Part shown: in pieces, positions 51,446 through 63,300 of the stretch
Layout of the letters: every line of letters begins with the position of its first letter
Numbering within the stretch: the stretch's first letter is position 1
NCBI RefSeq assembly: GCF_001649575.2
Contig: NC_051431.1
Coordinates: 5,940,262 to 6,004,261 of the forward strand
Direction: 5' to 3'
DNA length: 64,000 nucleotides
DNA from: Kryptolebias marmoratus
Taxonomy: Eukaryota; Chordata; Actinopteri; Cyprinodontiformes; Rivulidae
Program-made: the position numbers and the translations under genes
Notes under the pieces: model-generated
Database searches by the model: none
Seen by the model: only the letters and a program-made list of their open reading frames with translations
What the model was told of the DNA's origin: nothing

Positions 51446-54400
51446 CTGAGAAATGAAACATAATTTTGAATACAATATTAAATTAACTGTATACATATCT
51501 CTGAAATCCTACCACATATTTTTTGGTGGACTTACTTTAAGTCCACTCTGCAGATGTGAGTTAGTCTGGACTTTCCAGAGCCACAAGGTTCAAGTAGGTA
51601 GTTGGACTCCAAGACTGTAGCTCGTACCCCTCCTATAAGAGAACAGTCCTCATGTTCTATGGATACAGAAACCAGTGAGCAAGCACCTTTGGGCAAATCT
51701 GTTCTCCAAGACCTTAGAAAAAAATAAATAAATTGAGTATTTGATTGAAAACATAGTATTATGGCTACTTAAGTACATGGAATGGCATGTTGTTTGGCGA
51801 TTCTTTTAGTTAATACCAACCTGAGAACTACAAAGTCCCTGCTGGGATGAGGAGGCATACGGCTGAGGACATACTGAAACACCTCTGTCTGTTTGTCCAG
51901 CGTCTCACACACTTTCCACTGAAGCAGGTCCATGTCCCACAGGTGGCGCTCTCGCAGTACCCGGTTCAACACGACAGAGGGTGGCGCTTCCACCTCCACA
52001 GACACTCTCCAACGCCTCAAAGGGTTTCCATCTCCAACCTGGGAGATAAAATGAGACAAACAGCCATGCTAATTTAAATCCATCTGATAGGTTCTTGCTT
52101 GAGGTAAAACATTGCCTTTATACTTTTAGCAATGCATATTTACTTCCATAAGATTTATTTTAACATAATAATAATAGTAGTAATAATAATAAAACAAGAA
52201 CACTAACCTTTTTGTAGCAGAGCTCAGTGTTATCAGAGCTGTTGCATGTTACCCAGTATTTAGACTTTTCTCTCGCCTCTTTCAGCAAACTCTGAAGTCT
52301 CCCCTCTATATGTGTTTGATATATCCCATCATCATCCTCCAGCTGCTTGCACAACTCATCAACTGTTGGCGCATGCAAGTCAGCCTCCACATATGAATTG
52401 CGCGATTGAGTAACCATTTCATGAGGGATCTAATGGATGTGAAAAAGTATGAGGTAAGACTCAATACAAATATAATTAAGAGCAGGTATTACACTCAGGC
52501 ATGAAATCCTTGCAACATATCAGTTACAGGTTTTACCTCAAAGAGGCGATTGCACTCTATGATCATATGAGCCAGGCCCTGCGTTGCTGCCAAGTTTTCA
52601 TTCAGATCTTTTTGGTCTGGTCTGCCTGTGGCATACTTCTTATGCATGGCCCTGGAGATGATGCAGAGAGGAAAGTGTTTAGACCAGCACAATTTTCAGG
52701 TCAGCATCCCCAATAAACAAAGCATATAAACCCCTCTTCCACCCTGTAGGAAACCTCTTTGATCTGCTGAGTAAAAATTTAACATGGGAAATTAAGGAAG
52801 TAGCTTTGCTTTGTTTGTACACAGCATGATCTCATACAACATTAAGCATAAAAGGAGTCATATCCCTTTAAATCAGGAACAGAGAGAGAAATTCAAAGCA
52901 CCCCTGAGGGCTGAGCAAAATGTGAAACTCATTTGATGCCTTGCTTTATGGAGTCATGGTGAAGATAATCACACAGGAGTTAAAAGATGGCATGCAAATT
53001 GTGTACATTATATTCTTTTAGGCCAAGCCAAAAATAATATACATCAATTTAAATGTTACTTAAGAGGAAAAAAAATTTACTTTGGTGAGAGATTGTCTTT
53101 CTTCATTATATTGAGATGGAAGAGGGATGGGGCCAGGCACACAGCAATGTTCATGGGTGTCATCTGATTTTCCTCCACAGACGAGGTGACATCACTGAGA
53201 AAACAGAGCAGTGTCTGGAGCACCTCTCGGTTTTCATCTGGCATCAGCATGATGGCTGCCTGAACAGCTTGCAACCTTTGGTCCTTTGGCACATCTACAC
53301 ATGTAAAACATAGTATTTTATCATTTCTGCTTGGCAGATGTGGTAATAGAAAACAGGAGAACGATCATATCCTTCTAAGCTTAGACAGGTTTATGTACTT
53401 ACACTGGTATATTTGGAGGAAAGTCTCACCCAACTTGCCAGCGAGTAGGGGCTCAGGTAAATCCCTGAAGAACTGCTTCACCATGTCCGCCACATCATAG
53501 GCAGACTGATCCTCATAGTTCACATTGTCTGGAGAGCTTTCATTCATCTGCCTCAGAGCCTGAATTCGGGACTTCACCCCTGATTTACGAAACAAACCTA
53601 CCTGAAAACAAAACAGAAGTCTTAAAGTTAACTTGACAGTTGAGAACATCTAAATGTATTGAGCACCAGTTCCATATTACAAATTATTTGCAGAACAAAG
53701 AAAAAAACAATATTAGGAATTTTATACATTATTATTTTTTAAGGATTTTAACATTTGTTAGGATAGATTATGGTACTCCCTATGATTGTGCTGTTCCTGA
53801 CCTGGTCAAGACACTGGCTCCTCAGGTATCGCAACGCTTGCTGCAGGCCGAGAGGCAAAGGCTGTCCAGTACGCTGCACATGCACTATGAGGGGTACTCC
53901 AAACACATTCTTGTCCTTATAGTCTGGTACCTTCATTCTCTTCATGAATTTTGGCACAGACCTTAAAGAGTTATCAATACATCATCTTTAAAAATGAACC
54001 ATTATACAAAATGGAGACATTCAGTTAACGTGAAATAGTAATAAAGAAAGTGATTGTGGGTATTCATTACAGCCTCAGCTCACTTCTTTGGACATAAAAA
54101 AGGCATAAAAACAATGCTTTTCACAAAGTGAACTTACCAAGTCCAACCATGCTTGTTTGACATGGAGTATTTTTCCATAATTGCAGTAAGACGCAGCAGA
54201 GAAAACTTCTGTAACAAACTCAGCTGGCCTGCTGATTGGTTTGTAATCTGCAGAGATGCCACTGAATGACTTAAGCGATTGGATATCTGAAAGCTGGGCC
54301 ATCGTAATCTAAAACAGTAAAAGATAAAATGCAAAATGTGTATAAATGCTGTGTTTTCAAATGTTGTATTATTATAAAATTAGGTTCAGCTCAAGCATTC

Positions 54401-57400
54401 CTACCTATTAGGTCTTGTGAGTGAAGCACCAACGCCAGAATCCCTCCTTTCCCTGAACCTTGTTGATTCTGTCTCAGCTAGCGATACTTTGTCTCTGTCT
54501 CCATCCACAGGTGTAGTCTGGCTTTCTGTGACTGAACTTCCCTCAAAGTCTAATGTAATCTGACTAGAGGACTGCAGGCCTGCTGTCTCTTCTTTGTTGC
54601 TAACCACCCCTTCTCCTCCAGGTAAAACATTTTTTGACCAGTGGTCCACAATCTGCTGTAGACCGTTTACATGTAGCAGTATGTCATCCAAGTGAGGAAA
54701 TAGGTTCTCTTTCTCTAAGTCTATTAAGTCTCCAGTACTGGCATAGAGATGTGACCCAGGAACATTATCATACACACTGATGCGGCTACCTCTGGAGCAG
54801 CACTGGGTGACAGCTCTGGATTCCTGTCTGCATGAAATCAGTGGGGAGTCCAGGTGCATGCTGCCAGTGTGCCAGTTAATGGAGGCTCCATTGGTTGGGG
54901 ACAGGCTTTCAATTGATAGTGCTTTGGGAAAAGTTCCTGGTTTATGGTCTTTGGGAATGTGGACCACTAAGTCTTCATAGGAGCAAAATTCATTTCTGTG
55001 GTTTTGTTCTGCAACTTGGGTGCCTGAGAAAATGTCTACGTCCTCCAAATACATGCCACTGCGCTTGTGGTCAGCTCGATGAGGCTTGCGTTCTTTTAGA
55101 CTGGGTGTGCTGACCGTGCTACCACTAGAATGGCTGCTACCTTCACTACTCGACTGGGGATGCAGAACTTTGCTGGAAGGTGTTTCTGGAGCCCCATCAT
55201 CTCCATTTATGATCTCAACACACCGCAGTCTCTTCAGTGCCAGGGCCTCCTGCTGCATTACGGGAGAGCTGATGACCAATGTCTTGCGCCCCCTTCCTAG
55301 GGTTCCTCGGGACCTCAGTATCTCCATGCGCTTCAGGAAGTCTTTGGCACGGATGCGGCTTGTCTTTTCATGCTTGTCAGGTAAAGAGCCAAAGTGAGAA
55401 AATTCTTTGGATAAGTGAGGCATTGTGAGAGAAGTACAGTCTGGCATCGCTGCAGAATCTGAGCAGATGCGGTTAGAGCCGTCAGAGTCCTCTGCGCTGA
55501 GGCCCCTATTACTACTTCCCCCGCTGCTTTCACTGTGCAAAGAAGAAACCTCCGGCTCGCTGAGGTCCGTCAGAACACTCTCACTGCTGGTGGTGGTTCT
55601 CAGAGGAATGCTGTCCTTGGAAGTCTGTCCCTCTCTGTGTTTTCGAAGGAGAGAGTCGATGTCCTGTAACCTGGACCAACGTCGGCTGCTCAACTCAAAG
55701 GTCCATTTATCACTGATTGCAAACAGATCGTCTTCATCAGAGTCTTCACTCTGGTGAAAGACAAAAAAAAGTTACATCCATTTTGTTACAAAATTTATGA
55801 ACATAAATTTACTTATATTGTTCTCACACATATGTCAAATCTAATATATAAAGATATTTTATATTTACACAGTAAAATACTAACAAACACTTATTAAAAA
55901 GATAAGTGTATGTGTTACTAACCAATCAAGACTGATATAAGGAACTGTGGCATTTTTTAAAACTGTTCCTTCTGCTCTCAATCATTGAAACGTTTTCTAT
56001 TATAAGGAGTGACTAGAAGCAATTTTCATAGAATCAAGTGGCTGTCAAAAAATAAGTCTTATGTAGCATCACACATTCCCTGTATGCAGTTAGGTATAAT
56101 TGAAATAAACAGCTGAAGAATATGTTGGTTCTGAGTGAAAATTGTATAATTAATCAGTGTTTTACTATAAGTTTATGAATTTTGTCAGTGACAAAAACAC
56201 TGGATATCCTCCACTGTGGTTGCTCTTCTTTTGGCTGAACTTTAGATGTAAACATTTGAAATTGTATTTTTTTAATAATCTTTATTTAACCAGGCAAACC
56301 TTGGACACCTAAGTTCCCAGAGAATACCCATGCAAACATGAGGAGAACATGCAAACTCCACACAGAAAGACCCCAGGTCTAACCCTAGGCTTGAACCCAG
56401 GACCTTCTTGCTGTAAGGCAGCAGAGCTAACCACTACACCACCGTGCTGCCCGAAACTACATTTGCATTTAGAGATACTTTGGTTCCAGGCACTTCAGGT
56501 CTGTTTGCCCTATGGGAAAGTCTTTGATCTATGTAAGTTCCTCTGTCATAAGAATGATCTGAATGTTAGTTATCAGCAGCTGCACTTATATCTGTATATT
56601 TTTGTGAAATAAGATATCATTGACTTCCTCAAAGAATCCCATAAGTATCACAGTTGTTTGTTCGCGTTTTCAGCATTGATTGTGTCTATGAACAGTTTGC
56701 TTATTCTCAGCAGGTAACTAAAATATATAAAGACAATGATCTCCTCTGAGTTTTATTCAGTCTTGAGTTTTTTTTCTACTACGTTAGCTCACAATTAACA
56801 ACTTGGAATTGTTATGCATTTAACCAGCAGTGAGAAAATAGTAAATGGTTAATCAAAGCAATGACTTTCCAATAAATCAATAAAGACATGAAAAAGTCAA
56901 TAATTGGTGCTGGCAGGCTACATTTCAATCTGGGAACAAAAAAAAGTAATAAGAATATTGTAGATAGCATTGGTACATCCTTATATAGGACAGAATAAAG
57001 GCTAAAAACAGCAGGGTACATTTGTATTTGAACAGGAAGCACATGCAGAAGTTCAGTCCTGTACAACATTAATTACCTCCACTAAGGATATTATGTTTTC
57101 GGAAGTATTGGTTGGTTTGTTTGTCTGTTCACAAGATTACTTAAAAACTGATGAACAGATTTTGATGACATTTTTAGAAAATGTGGTTGTCACAAGAAAC
57201 ATATGATTACATTTTTCAATCTGGATTAGACTATTTTTAATGATGCCATAGCCTTAGAGGAGATTTGCACTATAAAAGTACTTCTTGTTGTTGCTGGAAT
57301 ACTGACCCTTAAAATTTTGACATAATCACAATTATACTTGAACAGATGTCATTATACGAATCACGCCAAAAACATATAAATAGTATTATTTTGAAAATAT

Positions 57401-60367
57401 TTTAAAAAGCAAGACACACGAAAACAAAAATCTCTGAAGAAATAAGAAACAAAATAGCTATGAATAAAAAAAGGATAACACTGTGAGATGTCAACAAAAA
57501 CAACTAACAACCCACCAATATTATATTGAGACTATTTTCTTACCTTTTTCTTTGGAAGATTCACGTCAAGCTTCATAGAAGCACATTTGTTCAGCGTGTT
57601 AAGCCGCCTAAAAGAAAAATATCCCAAAAATAAAAATTGTTCTGAACAAACAAGATAAAACAATAGCCTTCTAATGAGCAGACTAGAGTGCTATTAAGTG
57701 TTATTCTGATCATTTTCTGCTCTGAATGCACAATGCATAACCCTTAGAAAACCTCAGTTTATCAACACTGAAACCTAAAAACTAAAACCCAGTAAACCCT
57801 GGTATTTATTATCTGATGACCTTTTTCTTGAGTTTGGATCTAAGCATCTGTGTTTTGAAGGATCGCGTAGGATTTTGAAAGAAAAATGACATTATGCTTC
57901 AAATGGTTCAGTCACAGATTGAGCGTTCTCAGTAAATATGGTTTCAAGCTGGTCTTTAAAAGCAGGTCAAGTACAAGATGGCTATACTTTCTAAATGCAA
58001 TTGTAAATTTCTTAAACTCAGTTTTGCAAGTCTCATAGAGACAGAGCAGTTCTATTTATAAAATCTGTGTTTAACTTTAAACACTAAAGCTTTTAGTATG
58101 TGTTCTGTGTTCAGCGTTTACTTGAGTTTTGTAAGTGTGACAAGTGGAATATATATGTCACACAAAATCTCCCAAGATAGCACAGGACAGAGGCGACATG
58201 ACAAAACAAACTACAGCTCAACTAAGTCCTTGTTTAAGAAAAAAGGAAACTAACTTATTGTAAGATAATCACAGGCTTTCTTTTGGCTGTCTTTTTTAAG
58301 CACTGACAATAGTAGTCTGTGACAAGACTGTGACAGAGGCTTTAACTGTGCCCCTTCTGTAGATGATAGAGGTTATAAAAACAAGATGTTCCCATGATTG
58401 TTACTGAGGATAGAGGGACACAACTAAGGAGAGGATTTCTAAGCTGGGGGCCTTTTATTCCACAGGCCTAGAGAGCTTTAAATGTGGTTGCTAAAAGAAG
58501 AGGCTGCTTATCCAGAGATCAGAGACAGCAGTTACACGTATGAAATGTCTATCAGTTTCACTTCAATCAAAAGAGACATGCATGGCATGTAGGCTGGTTT
58601 TTTGTTTGTTTGTTTTTGGGGTTTTTTTGTTGCTGTTTTTTTGTTCCGGGACTGTACTGGCATAACGGACTAAAGAGCCTTTTTTTTTTAAGTTACTATA
58701 GAGATGCTGAAAAGTCATGGACAAAATCACTCAGAAGGTGGAACTCTTTCCAATTGTCTTCTATTCATGTCATGGCTAGTTTGGAATTTAAATGAGTTGC
58801 TTTAGGGTTGTTTAGAGTCACAGTATATTGAGCTGTGCGAGGCACCACTAATGCCTCTCCTTCTTCCCTTTTTGGATCGTTGCCATAGTTACTGAAGTGC
58901 TGTTTTCATTTTGCTTGAAAAAAAAAAATCCACATGGGCACTGAAAGGGCACAATGTGAAGCCACCAACCACCACTTTTTTATTATTCTTTGCTTTCATC
59001 TCAAATGAGAAAAATAATAAATAAAATATGCGCAAAAAAATATACTGTCTACTTATGTTGAATACTGATTTGTTAATTTAGTGTAATAAATGTAAAAGCA
59101 CAGTGTGGGACACTTTCCTTTCTGTGTGAGATTCTTACACCCAATTTAGGCAAGAAAAAAACGACAGTATTGAGCTTTAAGCTTTAGATAATGTGCAAAG
59201 CGTTTTTTTTCAATTTATTATGGGGATTTTTATTAGTTCCACTTTCTTAAAGCTGGGAAAAAAATGTGTTATACTGTTGACTCATGGATAAGGTGCCGTC
59301 TTTTCAATGTCATTTGTCTGCTTACTTGCACAGAGGTTCCACGAGATCTTTGTCAAGGAAGTCATGATCTCTTTTCACGGGTGTAATGTCAATGGGGAAC
59401 TGGGAGTCTGAAGGAAAAATCAGAAAAATCAGAATAAGTGGTTGTGTTGAAATTGCACTTTAACTTTGGTCATTACAAAGAGGGCATAAACAGAATAATT
59501 ATTTCTGCACGTAGAGGAAGACCATAATTCTTGATGTGATGGTAATGAGAACCGACAGAATTTGTCTAAAAAGCATTTCTCAGGCTTGTTCAGGCTACAA
59601 ACATAACACATAACTTAAAAAACTGAATCTAACATTCCTCAACATTGTTATGAAGTTCTTCACTTCTCATTAAGGGTCCATTATTAATGTATTTTAACAC
59701 ATATCATCATCATGAAGCTCTTTGCACTCTGACAGGATTATCACCCCCCATCTTCTGAAGTTTCCTTACTCCACCAACTGTCAGGAAATAACCATATTCC
59801 ACTGAAGCACATCAAACATCTGGCCCCAATAAAAAGATCTGTGGGAGTAGAGCTCCTTAAAGGTTTGATAAAACCCATTTCTTCCCATGACTTCAGGCAT
59901 CAAGCACAGGAGACATTTTTATGGAGTCATCGTTGCTCGGAAAAGATTAGATTTTAAAGGCATCTGATGTTCCATTTGTTTTGTGGTGTCTAGAAAACTG
60001 CCTGGTGCCTTAGCTTGAAGGCTTTCCAGGAACATTTGTGTAAATAAGACCCACTGTGCAGCACATGAATACATGTTTTGTAGACAAAGTTGGGAACAGA
60101 CCAGATGACACTCTCTTCATCTTTAGAATGCCACAGTCACGCTCTCATTTATCGCTGTAGATTGATAATAAAAAATGTTTTATTGCAGAAAGCTGTTATC
60201 TGTGAGCTACTTCTGCTTTCAATATTTATCTTTTAACTGAACAGTTCTCTCCCTGTTATGTAGGTGTGTGGGAGTTTTCTGAGTGCTTTTATTACCTTCA
60301 AAGAGCTGAGCATACTGGGGAAATCCTGCTGCCCGCAGCCAGTCACACGCCTCTTTTGCTTCAATTT
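51328..60367 (-). CDS. stard13: StAR-related lipid transfer domain RhoGAP, STARD13-like (13 exons, 5' partial)
   Basis: A DLC-family Rho GTPase-activating protein that switches off RhoA-type GTPases at focal adhesions and other membranes. Thirteen exons splice in frame to 1051 residues. Residues 1-65 hold the SAM domain (IEAKEACDWLRAAGFPQYAQ). Residues 75-575 are a serine-rich linker with the LD-like LFPHLDDILLHVNG near 422 and IPKDHKPGTFPKALSIESLS. RhoGAP spans about 590-795, with the arginine finger in LFRKSG near 636. START spans about 820-1045 (VEVEAPPSVVLNRVLRERHL, SGKSRLTHICRVDL), ending GPETKI and a stop. These details fit STARD13 better than DLC1, and linkage to nbea agrees. Upstream exons were not found. 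Which teleost paralogue it is remains open. Confidence 0.93.
51536..51712 (-). CDS. stard13: stard13 exon L (START domain)
   Basis: A 177-bp exon encoding SWRTDLPKGACSLVSVSIEH, ATVLESNYLLEPCGSGKSRL and THICRVDL. Acceptor CTAAG, donor GTAAGT. Confidence 0.96.
51821..52038 (-). CDS. stard13: stard13 exon K (START domain)
   Basis: A 218-bp exon encoding VGDGNPLRRWRVSVEVEAPP, SVVLNRVLRERHLWDMDLLQ and MPPHPSRDFVVLR. Acceptor CCCAG, donor GTTGGT. Confidence 0.96.
52165..52191. repeat. (ATA)n microsatellite
   Basis: An imperfect run of ATA/GTA units just downstream of stard13 exon J, in the intron between exons J and K. Confidence 0.85.
52208..52429 (-). CDS. stard13: stard13 exon J (START domain start)
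   Basis: A 222-bp, 74-codon exon encoding IPHEMVTQSRNSYVEADLHA, GRLQSLLKEAREKSKYWVTC and TELCYKK, linking RhoGAP to the START domain. Acceptor ATTAG, donor GTTAGT. Confidence 0.95.
52537..52651 (-). CDS. stard13: stard13 exon I
   Basis: A 115-bp exon encoding AMHKKYATGRPDQKDLNENL then AATQGLAHMIIECNRLFE, the end of RhoGAP. Acceptor CTCCAG, donor GTAAAA. Confidence 0.95.
52652..53080. other. stard13 intron between exons H and I
   Basis: A 429-bp intron in which nothing else was recognised. Confidence 0.7.
53081..53294 (-). CDS. stard13: stard13 exon H (RhoGAP)
   Basis: A 214-bp exon encoding VPKDQRLQAVQAAIMLMPDE, NREVLQTLLCFLSDV and NQMTPMNIAVCLAPSLFHLN. The N.MTP.NIAVCLAPSLF motif is the conserved RhoGAP core asparagine region. 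Acceptor TGTAG, donor GTAAAT. Confidence 0.96.
53403..53601 (-). CDS. stard13: stard13 exon G (RhoGAP catalytic exon)
   Basis: A 199-bp exon encoding VGLFRKSGVKSRIQALRQMN, NVNYEDQSAYDVADMVKQFF and RDLPEPLL. The arginine in LFRKSG is the catalytic finger that stabilises the GTP hydrolysis transition state, and KQFFRDLPEPL is the second family signature. Acceptor TTTCAG, donor GTAAGT. Confidence 0.96.
53802..53961 (-). CDS. stard13: stard13 exon F (RhoGAP start)
   Basis: A 160-bp exon encoding SVPKFMKRMKVPDYKDKNVF, GVPLIVHVQRTGQPLP and ALRYLRSQCLDQ, the first helices of the RhoGAP domain. Acceptor TTTAAG, donor GTCAGG. Confidence 0.95.
54138..54308 (-). CDS. stard13: stard13 exon E
   Basis: A 171-bp exon encoding LRWPSFQISNRLSHSVASLQ, TAIMEKYSMSNKHGWTW and the segment between, which leads into RhoGAP. 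Acceptor TTTTAG, donor GTAAGT. Confidence 0.94.
54405..55750 (-). CDS. stard13: stard13 exon D (large serine-rich linker exon)
   Basis: A 1346-bp exon from SEDSDEDDLFAISDKWTF to RRDSGVGASLTRPN. It holds the long disordered linker, polybasic and serine-rich stretches (TTSSESVLTDLSEPEVSSLH), SRISVYDNVPGSHLYASTGD and the LD-like motif LFPHLDDILLHV (near 54703) that binds talin and focal adhesion kinase in DLC family members. One very large exon here is typical of the family. Donor GTAGGA. Confidence 0.96.
56285..56452 (-). mobile_element. 5' half of the (TGGA)n-tailed SINE
   Basis: Read on the minus strand it begins GGGCAGCACGGTGGTGTAGT with a tRNA-like head and a B-box-like GGTTCAAGCC, and the body shows GGAGAACATGCAAACTCCAC on the plus strand. 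The (TGGA)n tail is absent. Same family as 6698-7051. Confidence 0.8.
57069..57240. repeat. widespread animal repeat fragment
   Basis: ATTACCTCCACTAAGGATAT, TTGGTTTGTTTGTCTGTTCA and AAAAACTGATGAACAGATTT, in this order, match from memory a repeat common in fish and invertebrate genomes. The class is not certain. Confidence 0.5.
57544..57607 (-). CDS. stard13: stard13 exon C (SAM domain end)
   Basis: A 64-bp exon encoding RLNTLNKCASMKLDVNLPKK K, closing the SAM domain. Acceptor TTTTAG, donor GTAAGA, phase 0 out. Confidence 0.94.
57608..59325. other. stard13 intron between exons B and C
   Basis: A 1.7-kb intron in which no exon on the gene's strand was seen; T and A runs are common. Confidence 0.65.
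59326..59407 (-). CDS. stard13: stard13 exon B (SAM domain)
   Basis: An 82-bp exon encoding DSQFPIDITPVKRDHDFLDK then DLVEPLC. Acceptor CTTCAG, donor GTAAGC. Confidence 0.94.
59408..60295. other. stard13 intron between exons A and B
   Basis: An 0.9-kb intron in which nothing was recognised. Confidence 0.65.
60296..60367 (-). CDS. stard13: stard13 exon A (SAM domain start)
   Basis: A 72-bp exon encoding IEAKEACDWLRAAGFPQYAQ and LFE, the first SAM helices. Acceptor TTTTAG, donor GTAATA. It is the most upstream coding exon that I can see, and it enters with a split codon, so at least one more coding exon precedes it. Confidence 0.93.
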
Positions 60368-63300
60368 CTAAAAGGCAAAAACAGAGATAAAAAAAATGAA
60401 AAATTAACCACATTAATGAAGTTCATTTTCATTTTGACAAAACCACCAGTGCCATCAACCAAAAACACTTTAAAACCCTCTCTGTAGCTTACATCCTTCA
60501 GGCACAGCTTTATGAAGTATGAGTTAAAGTAGTTTTCATGCTGAAAACCCCTGAAAATACTGAAATAGGAGCAAGAAATGTTTTCTCATTTAAAAAGAGA
60601 AACATCTTAAAGAATTTCTTTTGTTATGAAATGATGGAGTTTTAGCTGTTCTGATCAAACCTTGATGTGCCATCTCATGCATTATTAGGAGATGTCACGA
60701 GTATGTGTCACAAATCTATAAAATTTACAATTTTCGTGTGTTTTCTAACATCAATAGGCTATATCAGCTATTTTGAATTGGGTTTGCTCCAAAGGTTAGT
60801 CACTTGTAGATGTACATCAAATTATTCTATCCTGAAAGTTTCATTACATTATGTTATATTATATTAACAAAACTGACTCTAGTTGGTTAATGGCTAATTT
60901 TTCAACATCTTACACAATGTGTTAGACATCTGAATATGTGTTGGGGATTACACTCAGTTGCAACCACAACAAATTTAGGATCTCTAGCTGGAAACTTGAC
61001 TGAGCTATAGTAATTTTTTTGTGTTTTTTAAGGTCAGTTGGCTGTAGCAGCAATCTTGAATGAAGCTGACTCCAAAAGTTAATCAGTTATAGATGAACAT
61101 CCAATTGTTAATTATCACTGATTACATTAAAAACTAGTGATTCACAAGATTTTTTTGCTAACAGACAGACAGTGTTTACTCTAAATAGTTAAAGGCAACA
61201 TTTTAAACCAAGCTCTCCTATAGTTTGTTAGAGTTAAAATATGTTTTGCGGATAAGTTTCAGATTCTGCCACATCATATTTTAGTCCAATATCTGTAAAA
61301 CTGACTGAGTCATTTTTGTATATTTTTTATGTCAGTTTGCTGTGGCAGCCATCTTGAATCAAGCTACCTCTAAAGATTATTCAGTTGTAGATGGACACCT
61401 ACTAATTACTTTTAACACATTTCCTTAAAATTCAACCAGTGGTTCATGAGACACAGGCACAAAAAACATGTTCCACATTCACTTGGGCTATGAAAAATGG
61501 CACAAAAAAATGATTAGGTAAAAATCTTTATCAGACCTGTTTGTGACACAGAGAGACAAACACCTAAAAGAGAAATGACCCTGCAGTCAGGGTCATAAAC
61601 CGGTCCTGCTGACCCACAGACTTCAGAGCCAATGATGGCCTAAAGAGGACACAGACTGCTGGCACCTTTCCATCAATGCTGAAAGAGCTTGGAGCCATTT
61701 ACCGCCTCCACGAGACATGATGTCTGACACATCAGTGACACAACACACAGGCTGCTTTAAATTAAGAACGTATATAAGGATTATGTTGTGTAAATATTTA
61801 AAAAAAGGCATAAAAGTGCAATATGTTTATTGGATCCTTCCCAGTCATTTTTGAAATAAAAATAGATATAATTATTTTAGGGACATCTACCAGTTTTTAA
61901 ATTCAAATTTGTTATTTTTAAGTCATTTCAAGAATAGCTGCACTGATTTCAATTTGCAGTCTTGTTACATGTGTGATTATTTTCTTTAAATCATCTTTAG
62001 AATACTAGAATTAAGATGTCAATTTGGAGAGCAAACACAAATCAGTTCTTTGAAAAACTGTTAGACTAATTCAAACTTAAACAACACATTAGCCTTAACC
62101 CTGAATTAAAATAAATATAAAGACCAACAAACAAATCTATTTACTCTGCAGCAACATTACACAGAGTGGATCCTTAGAAGGGCCAGCTAAAAATGTTTTA
62201 CCACACATCAGTGGTTTAACAAGCTTCCCACTGTGTAAAAAAAAATCTTTGAATCACTGAAGGAGAGTAAATGTGACATTCAGGAAAACTAACACATCAG
62301 TAGCACACATAGGTGACAAACAGATAACACATGTGAGATCTCACCAAAACTGCATGAACCACAGATACACATCACACAGTTCTGTGTCGTTACACCTACT
62401 GTAGCCCTGTGAGGAAGATAGTGCTGTCATACATTGTTTTAATGGTAATTTATGACTCACCTGTGCTGCTTCATTTCTGTGTAACTCAGAACACAACGAA
62501 ACCTGACTTTGGTTGTCTGACCAGCAACTGAATAAATATTAACAGTTCCCTGTGTCCTTGGATGTCAAAAAAGCCCACTGTTTACCCCCTTAACCAGCAG
62601 TTAAGTCAACATGTGTGTGCTGCCAGGAGCCGCTCTGCTCTTTTCCCACCTGCACCAGAACAAGCTAAAGGCTTTCTTTTCAACTAGACCTCCCTCCCAG
62701 GTGGATAATATCAGGCCTGTATTATTTAACTGCAGCACATAGTGAGAGCCCTGTCGAGTCCTCTTGTGTCCCATAGCCTCAGGTTGGACCACTGAGAGAA
62801 AAGTAACATGAGCTGGGAATTCCTCTGTTTTGCATTCTGTAACATGATAGTGAGACATTCTGTCCTCTCATCCTCTCTCTAAGGAAATCTCATGCGGATA
62901 AAAGGCCGGGTGGGCATGATGCCAAAGATTTAGAACTTGTGTTTGCTCTCTACAACTCAAAGCTTTAAAGCTGTGTACAGTGTAGTGTTACAATTTCACA
63001 AAGAAATGAAACCCAGTTTTGACGCAACACAATGGCCTAGAATGCCAAAAGCTGTGTATGTGTGAACTATCTATGGAAAAGGCAACTCCTCCTTTACTAT
63101 TCAGTTTAACGCAGTGTTCTATAAAAAGAACAATGAATGATTATATAACACTCAACATATGACATGTAATATAGTGATGAAGGAAAACAAACTCTTGGCA
63201 GCGTCAAAACAAGTTGACAAGCTCTATTTTAAAGTAGTAAATAACAACAAGAACAGCTTATTTTATCCTACAAGCAAAGTAAAGCTTTATCAGCAATCAT

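Larger units (their letters stand above)
55751..57543. other. stard13 intron between exons C and D
   Basis: A 1.8-kb intron holding a SINE fragment (56285-56452) and part of a widespread repeat (57069-57240). No exon was seen. Confidence 0.7.

Noticed and set aside
54780..55757. Plus-strand frames across the large stard13 exon
   Set aside because: Shadows of the real minus-strand coding exon.
61690..61712. Possible alternative first exon of stard13 starting MSRGGG
   Set aside because: Its GTAAAT donor-like site does not leave a phase that fits exon A convincingly, and the peptide is unlike known STARD13 or DLC1 starts.
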